A stretch of DNA of 64,000 nt from Rhynchopus sp. YZ270_cl-10 (lineage: Eukaryota; Euglenozoa; Diplonemea; Diplonemida; Diplonemidae): positions 434,001 through 498,000 of the forward strand of contig OZ037841.1 in NCBI GenBank assembly GCA_964035575.1. Reading direction: 5' to 3'. Below are positions 59,573 to 64,000 of this stretch, in pieces. Made by a program: the position numbers and the translations under genes. The notes under the pieces are model-generated. The model saw only the letters and a list, made by a program, of their open reading frames with translations. It did not search any database and was not told the origin of the DNA. Each line of letters starts with the position of its first letter. Within the stretch, counting starts at the first letter, position 1.

Positions 59573-61150
59573 TTAAATAACTTCTGATGAACACAATGAG
59601 CGATCTTGTATCAGATGATACAGAGATCACGCTAAAGTTGCAACACAAGATTTTTTTTCTCTCTTTTCAAGAAAAGTAGCTATTGAAACTGAACTGATAC
59701 GAATGATCAGAAATATCCGCGAGGCAATAGGCGCAGAGTGTGAAATGCTTCAATTTTTTTGAACAACTTTTGTTGAAAAAAGAGAAAAAAAAAAAAGAAA
59801 AAAAAAAAAAAAAAAGGCAAACTTGAATGAAGAGAGAGGGAATCTCGCACTAACAATGACCCCAAACACATCTTTGCGTCAAAAGCATTTTAGGGCAAAT
59901 CACACTCAAAAAGAAGAAGTATTTTCATCATATGCAATCAATAAATTGATAGCATAAAGAAGAAGAAAACTTGGAAGATGAAGAATGAGCCTCTCGTGCA
60001 TAAAGACGAAGTACCCTTTTTTTCGTTGAAAACAGCCAAATAGGTGGTCGAATTTCTGTTTGGCGCAAAGTGGTTTTAAAATACCTACACTTCGACATCG
60101 GGGGGGAAACGAACCATGCAACATTAGATATCATACAAAGAGAAGGATATCTATTTCCAATTTTTCTGACAATAAAGCCAAAAAAGAAAGAAAGTATTTT
60201 GACACATTCAATAAATTGATAGCATAAAGAAAGAACGAAAACTAAGGTGGATGTGTGCCTCACACACATCCCTACTTTGGGCCATATCTCTGCGAGGGTT
60301 CAGCCAATCAATGATTGTAAAGACACAATTACCCCCTAAAGTAGGACAAGTAATATTGGCAATCAAAAAAACTCGCCAATTGCAAGAAAAACACCCCAAA
60401 ATCCGCCAATATTATTTGGTCGAGGTTGCCAAGTTTCTTGTCCAACTGTAAAATAAACCCGGGGCATTGTAAAAATTACTACTGATTTTTTTTTCAAACA
60501 CAGGGTTACCTTCAATTTGAATAGCCAAACACACACTGGCACACAATTCTTTGAGCGAAGCAAAGTTGCACAATATATTTTCTCCCATACCTGCGATACT
60601 AATGAATGGCCAGATTACACACACAAAGAAAGAAAACACACAACGTTGAAATATAAGTTTGCAGAAGGGGGGGAAACTCGTTTACTTTCTTTTTCGTCGA
60701 AAAAAAAAGAAAGGTTTATAAGATGAACCTTAGCTCACCTTAAGAAAATGAATGGGAGAGAGACGATCCGCGCCATTGAGTTAGAGTGTAATGGAGAAAA
60801 CGGATTACAAAAAAACAGAACAGTGCAAGCTTTCCACAGCAACTATCATTCTTGCATTTGTTTTATCATACATAAAAACAGAGACAAATGCAAAGTACTA
60901 AAAAATGACAAAAGGGGAAGGGAGAAGAGAAGAGAACAGAAAATAAAAAAATAAAAAAACCCGCACCAACTTATATCCTTGAAGGACACAAGGTTTCCCG
61001 CCGCCCCCCCTCCCCCACACCCTCTACACTTTGACGAACAGTGCGTCTTGAACAATTGTTGTGGGTTTTTGTTCTTCTGTGCAGTTTTTTGTTGCTTCAC
61101 GCCATCCATAGAATAAAAGAAAACAAAAATCTTCCCCTTTCCCCCACCCC

Positions 61151-62074
61151 TCACGCAATCGAACACCCACAATCCTTTTCCTTCACCGGACGTCGGCTGG
61201 GCAATGGAGTGTCTAAATCATCATATTTTGGAAGAATCGGGCCGAGGAGTGCTTTTACTACCCAGTCGGAACGTGAGAACTTGCGCACCCTCCCTGCCGC
61301 AAGCACCTGCGCCTTCTCTGAGTGGTAGTCATCTGTCACATCAATACCTGGCGCCGCATCGTCCAACTGGTTGAGCCAGGACATACTGGCGTCATCATCT
61401 GTGCATGCGAGCACCTGCACTTTAAACGTCCGGTTCGTATTCCTCTTCGACACACAATCAACGACGACCCTCCGGAAGGGCGCAGACCCTCCATTTGGCT
61501 CTCCATCTGTCGCAATAAGAAGCAAAATCGGTTTTTCCGATGCAGACATATGCCCGATCACCTGATTGACCCTTTCCGTGAGGGGCGTCGTACCGCGAGG
61601 AGGAGTCGCAAGGGCTTGGATGAATGCAGGGTCGTCCGTTGATTTAACGTTGTAGAGCGGAGGACGGTTCAGGAAGAAAATGTCGATTCCGTCGTCATCG
61701 AGACAGCATGCGATTTCGGCGACGAGGCGGACGGTGGAGCAGAGTTCGTCCCATCGTGTCACCCCTTTGCTTCCTAGCTGTCTCATTTGAGGGGGAAGGC
61801 TGCTTAACGTCATGCTGCCAGAGTCATCTGCAATGAACACGACTTCGTAGTCCTGGAGCACCACCAGATCGTTTGCATCGGCTATGCTGATCTCATACTT
61901 AGCGAGAATGCCATTCAGCTTTGCCAGATTGTCCTCCGGTGCTGCAACTGCATAAGGGTTGTGCACCGGAGCGGAACCCTGCTGGGTATACCCCGGTGCA
62001 GGCGGTGCTGAAGCGCTTGGCGGTGCCGATGCCGCAGGCGGTGCTGACGCTGCAGGAGGAGCTGAAGGCTGCAT
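61151..62074 (-). CDS. von Willebrand factor A domain protein
   Basis: The protein has 307 residues with stop TGA. The N-terminus is a low-complexity Ala/Pro/Ser run (MQPSAPPAASAPP). The VWA domain covers about 75-285. Its MIDAS motif is FIADDSGSM (D-x-S-x-S near 84-88), with a Thr in GTTPL and an Asp in LLLIATDGEPNGG completing the metal site. The chain ends DCGCSIA, with cysteines suitable for lipidation, though this is only suggestive. No signal peptide is seen, so a cytosolic or membrane-attached role in protein binding is likely. A pyrimidine tract ending in CAG (62101-62103) lies 27 bases before ATG. Confidence 0.88.
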   Translation of the reverse strand: MQPSAPPAASAPPAASAPPSASAPPAPGYTQQGSAPVHNPYAVAAPEDNLAKLNGILAKYEISIADANDLVVLQDYEVVFIADDSGSMTLSSLPPQMRQLGSKGVTRWDELCSTVRLVAEIACCLDDDGIDIFFLNRPPLYNVKSTDDPAFIQALATPPRGTTPLTERVNQVIGHMSASEKPILLLIATDGEPNGGSAPFRRVVVDCVSKRNTNRTFKVQVLACTDDDASMSWLNQLDDAAPGIDVTDDYHSEKAQVLAAGRVRKFSRSDWVVKALLGPILPKYDDLDTPLPSRRPVKEKDCGCSIA

Positions 62075-62100
62075 AGAAAAGAGTGGTTAATGTGTATCTT

Positions 62101-62145
62101 CTGAGATGGGGGTAAAGAAAAGGAGAGGGGTAAAGGGGTGTTTTG
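62101..62145 (-). promoter_or_regulatory. Pyrimidine tract with CAG before the VWA gene
   Basis: The coding strand reads ACCCCTCTCCTTTTCTTTAC, then CCCCATCTCAG, a convincing splice-acceptor-like leader. Confidence 0.45.
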
Positions 62146-63679
62146 AGTCGATGTGCGTCTTGGGTTGAAGGGGTAAGAGGTTATGAGCGGTAATGTAAAG
62201 GGGGGAACGGAATGACGCATCCTGAAGGTCGTTAAGATTAGTTACGTAAAGTCTCGCATCGTGGGTTTGATGGTTCATTGTTTGAGCGAAAGAAACCCCA
62301 CTTCTCACAAAGGTGGCCTGAGCGGGCTCTTTGAGGTTTTCCGAAAACGCATCGTTTCTCGGAAATTTTTTGAGCGAACACAGAATTTTCGGTAGATCTT
62401 ACGAGAAACAGAAACTCGGCTGGGGACCCGCTGTGGCAGAGGTCTGACAGAGCGGGCCGCAAATTCGAAGCAAATCGACTGACTTCGACAAATGCTTAGC
62501 TGAGGTCATCGTCCGGTTGGACAGGATGACTACGAGCCGTTCACATCTTCTCCGTTCGAGAGCGCGCACTGCGACAGAAATTCGAAGAAGCACACCGTCC
62601 ACTTCTACGAGCCTTGCCACCGACTCTACGGGATTGGTAAACGACTGTCGCAGGACTTAGTTGAGTGGAGACACATCCGTTGCCAACAAGCAAGACCCGA
62701 TCACGATGATTAAATGCTTCGTGGAGCTTCACCTCCACGACGGTTTCAAATCCTTCATGTCAGTTCATGGCATTCACGTCGGCTCCCTATTCTAGGAAAA
62801 AGGCGGACCCGATCCGCTTTGGGCTGTGGTGCCGAGGACTGTGCGGGGCAAAAGTGTGCTGGAGTGCGCTTTGCTGCGTACGTGAAGGACGTTCCTTCTT
62901 CGATCAATACGTTTTTCACGTACAGGAAGTTCTACGCCGTCAGGACAAAAAAGAATATCGGTCAAAATGGACTGGTTGTTTGTGGGGGGGTGGTGATTTA
63001 AAAAAAAAAAATGGGTTTTTGCTGCGAAGTCTTCTTTTGAGTTGTGTTGTGGTATGAATTTTTTTATTTTTTTGTAAAAAAAATTTGAATTGGGTGACGT
63101 TGGTAGAAGGTATGTGCAATGGGTGCACAAAAATGTTCGTTTTTTTTATACACAGAGGGTGATATTCGAATGTGAAGTTCAGACATAAAAGGGAAACGGA
63201 GGGGAAGAGAAAGGTAGTCGCATTAACGGTTGTTTTTTAGCATTTTCCTTCAAGGGGGGTCCGTGCATATAAAAAAAAACCGGATGGAGCATTTTGTGGT
63301 TCATTTATGATGGGGACAACTCGTCGTGCTTGAGGTAGGTTTTGGTACTACAAAAAGAGATAGAAAAATAGTGGTATTATGGCAACCAAGCTGAGATGCT
63401 TTGCAGAACGGTGTTAGCAATAGCAACAAAAACCATATAAAAGAGAAGTCAACCTGGTCAACCTGGTTCCCCGCAGGTTATCGAAACCCCCAGAGAGCAT
63501 TTCATTGGCATACACACAGTTACCACCGAGGATATTGTAAGCAGGAACATAATCATTGCCCCCATCCAGAACGGAGTGTTTTATCACAAAGAAATCAAAA
63601 CAAAAATATTACAAATATCGCCAATGAGTTACTCTGCTGCTCTGCATGGTATGTACAAACCAAAAGAGGAATTTTTTAA

Positions 63680-63716
63680 AAGATGATCCAAAGCCTCGAT
63701 GGTCACCGTACTACTT
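63680..63716. repeat. Family A sequence
   Basis: AAGATGATCCAAAGCCTCGA followed by TGGTCACCGTACTACTT. A second, well-paired copy follows at 63741-63778. Confidence 0.35.
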
Positions 63717-64000
63717 TAAAAAAAGGGGGCAAAATTGAAAGATGAACCATTATATGCACCACTATGCACACATCATCTAAAACAAACACAGTAGCACCCT
63801 TAACTCAACGGTCAGGCAGCCTTACATAATGGGTAATACCTTTTATCTACCATCGCCCCTGTTGCTATAAATATCATTTCCCCCCCAATATACACAAAAA
63901 CAATAAGACACATGACACAAAAAAGTGAAGGTTGAAAAATAGTGCAAGAAAAATGTTCCTTCTTTTTGCACATAACATAGATGGGGTGAATGGGGACAAA

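Larger units (their letters stand above)
58636..61150. other. AT-rich spacer with stem-loops
   Basis: No credible gene. It carries family B (59240, 59520) and A (59975, 60721) stem-loops, a TTTTA microsatellite (59283-59305), long A runs near 59780-59815, and two copies of a CAATAAATTGATAGCATAAAGA sequence (about 59937 and 60209). Confidence 0.55.
62075..64000. other. Right end: possible decayed coding island, then AT-rich spacer
   Basis: Between about 62400 and 62960 the base composition is that of genes, but every frame is interrupted and no domain is recognised. It may be a decayed gene or DNA-transposon relic. The rest is AT-rich with family A sequences at 63680 and 63740 (AGATGA/TCATCT stem at 63741-63778). 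No gene is supported. Confidence 0.4.

Noticed and set aside
62400-62960. Gene-like composition near the right end, suspected transposase
   Set aside because: No frame is open for long and no catalytic motif could be identified, so it is noted only as a possible relic.
1-64000. Reverse transcriptase, capsid or integrase genes of virus-like elements
   Set aside because: No such domain was recognised in any frame. The only hint is the helical-plus-finger C-terminus of the gene at 8797, which is not enough for a call.

Overview
The window is nuclear DNA of a protist. Its coding islands are fairly GC-balanced and sit in long, AT-rich, homopolymer-laden spacers full of small inverted-repeat elements. 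Spliceosomal introns are few, and all four I could define start with GTATGT and end with ACAG. All 14 protein genes I can support lie on the minus strand. Many have a pyrimidine-rich tract ending in AG shortly before the start codon, and several also have a TATA-like box. One-way gene order plus pyrimidine/AG leaders recalls Euglenozoa (perhaps a diplonemid-like organism), but the TATA-like boxes and cis-introns leave other excavate-type protists open. TAA, TAG and TGA all serve as stops, so the standard code is likely.

Layout, left to right. 1-6.5 kb holds no gene but has two well-defined non-autonomous DNA elements. 6.5-10.5 kb holds two tandem paralogues sharing an RNA-binding-like N-terminus: the first keeps a 278-bp intron, the second lacks it and has gained a long C-terminus with a CCCH zinc finger. 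11.1-13.4 kb holds a large conserved-looking protein of unknown role. 13.4-22.7 kb is a gene-free zone dense in inverted repeats, tandem repeats and transposon relics. 22.7-25.3 kb encodes a receptor-like transmembrane protein kinase. 28-29 kb encodes an F-box-like, cysteine-rich protein with one intron.

29-42.8 kb is a tandem duplication of about 7 kb. Each copy holds a giant type I surface protein made of 4 or 5 CUB-like modules, a Pro/Thr-rich stalk of very different length, a cysteine-rich EGF-like segment, one membrane span and a short tail. 43.6-46.3 kb is BOP1/ERB1 (ribosome biogenesis, three exons). 46.6-47.2 kb encodes a small ubiquitin-like protein. 47.5-56.2 kb is a tandem array of three membrane-bound class III nucleotidyl cyclases. 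The middle one is interrupted by a single in-frame TAG, and the third carries a foreign, coding-looking patch beside its TATA box. 57.5-58.6 kb encodes a multi-span membrane protein with an EF-hand-like loop. 61.2-62.1 kb encodes a von Willebrand A-domain protein. The last 2 kb has no supported gene.

Taken together the region is rich in cell-surface and signalling genes (receptor kinase, CUB-like surface proteins, adenylyl cyclases, EF-hand membrane protein) that are being reshaped by recent tandem duplication, module gain or loss, and gene conversion. Housekeeping genes such as BOP1 stay single-copy. The most unusual non-coding signals are families of short, dispersed stem-loop sequences in the spacers, and insertions whose empty sites are preserved in paralogous copies within the same window.
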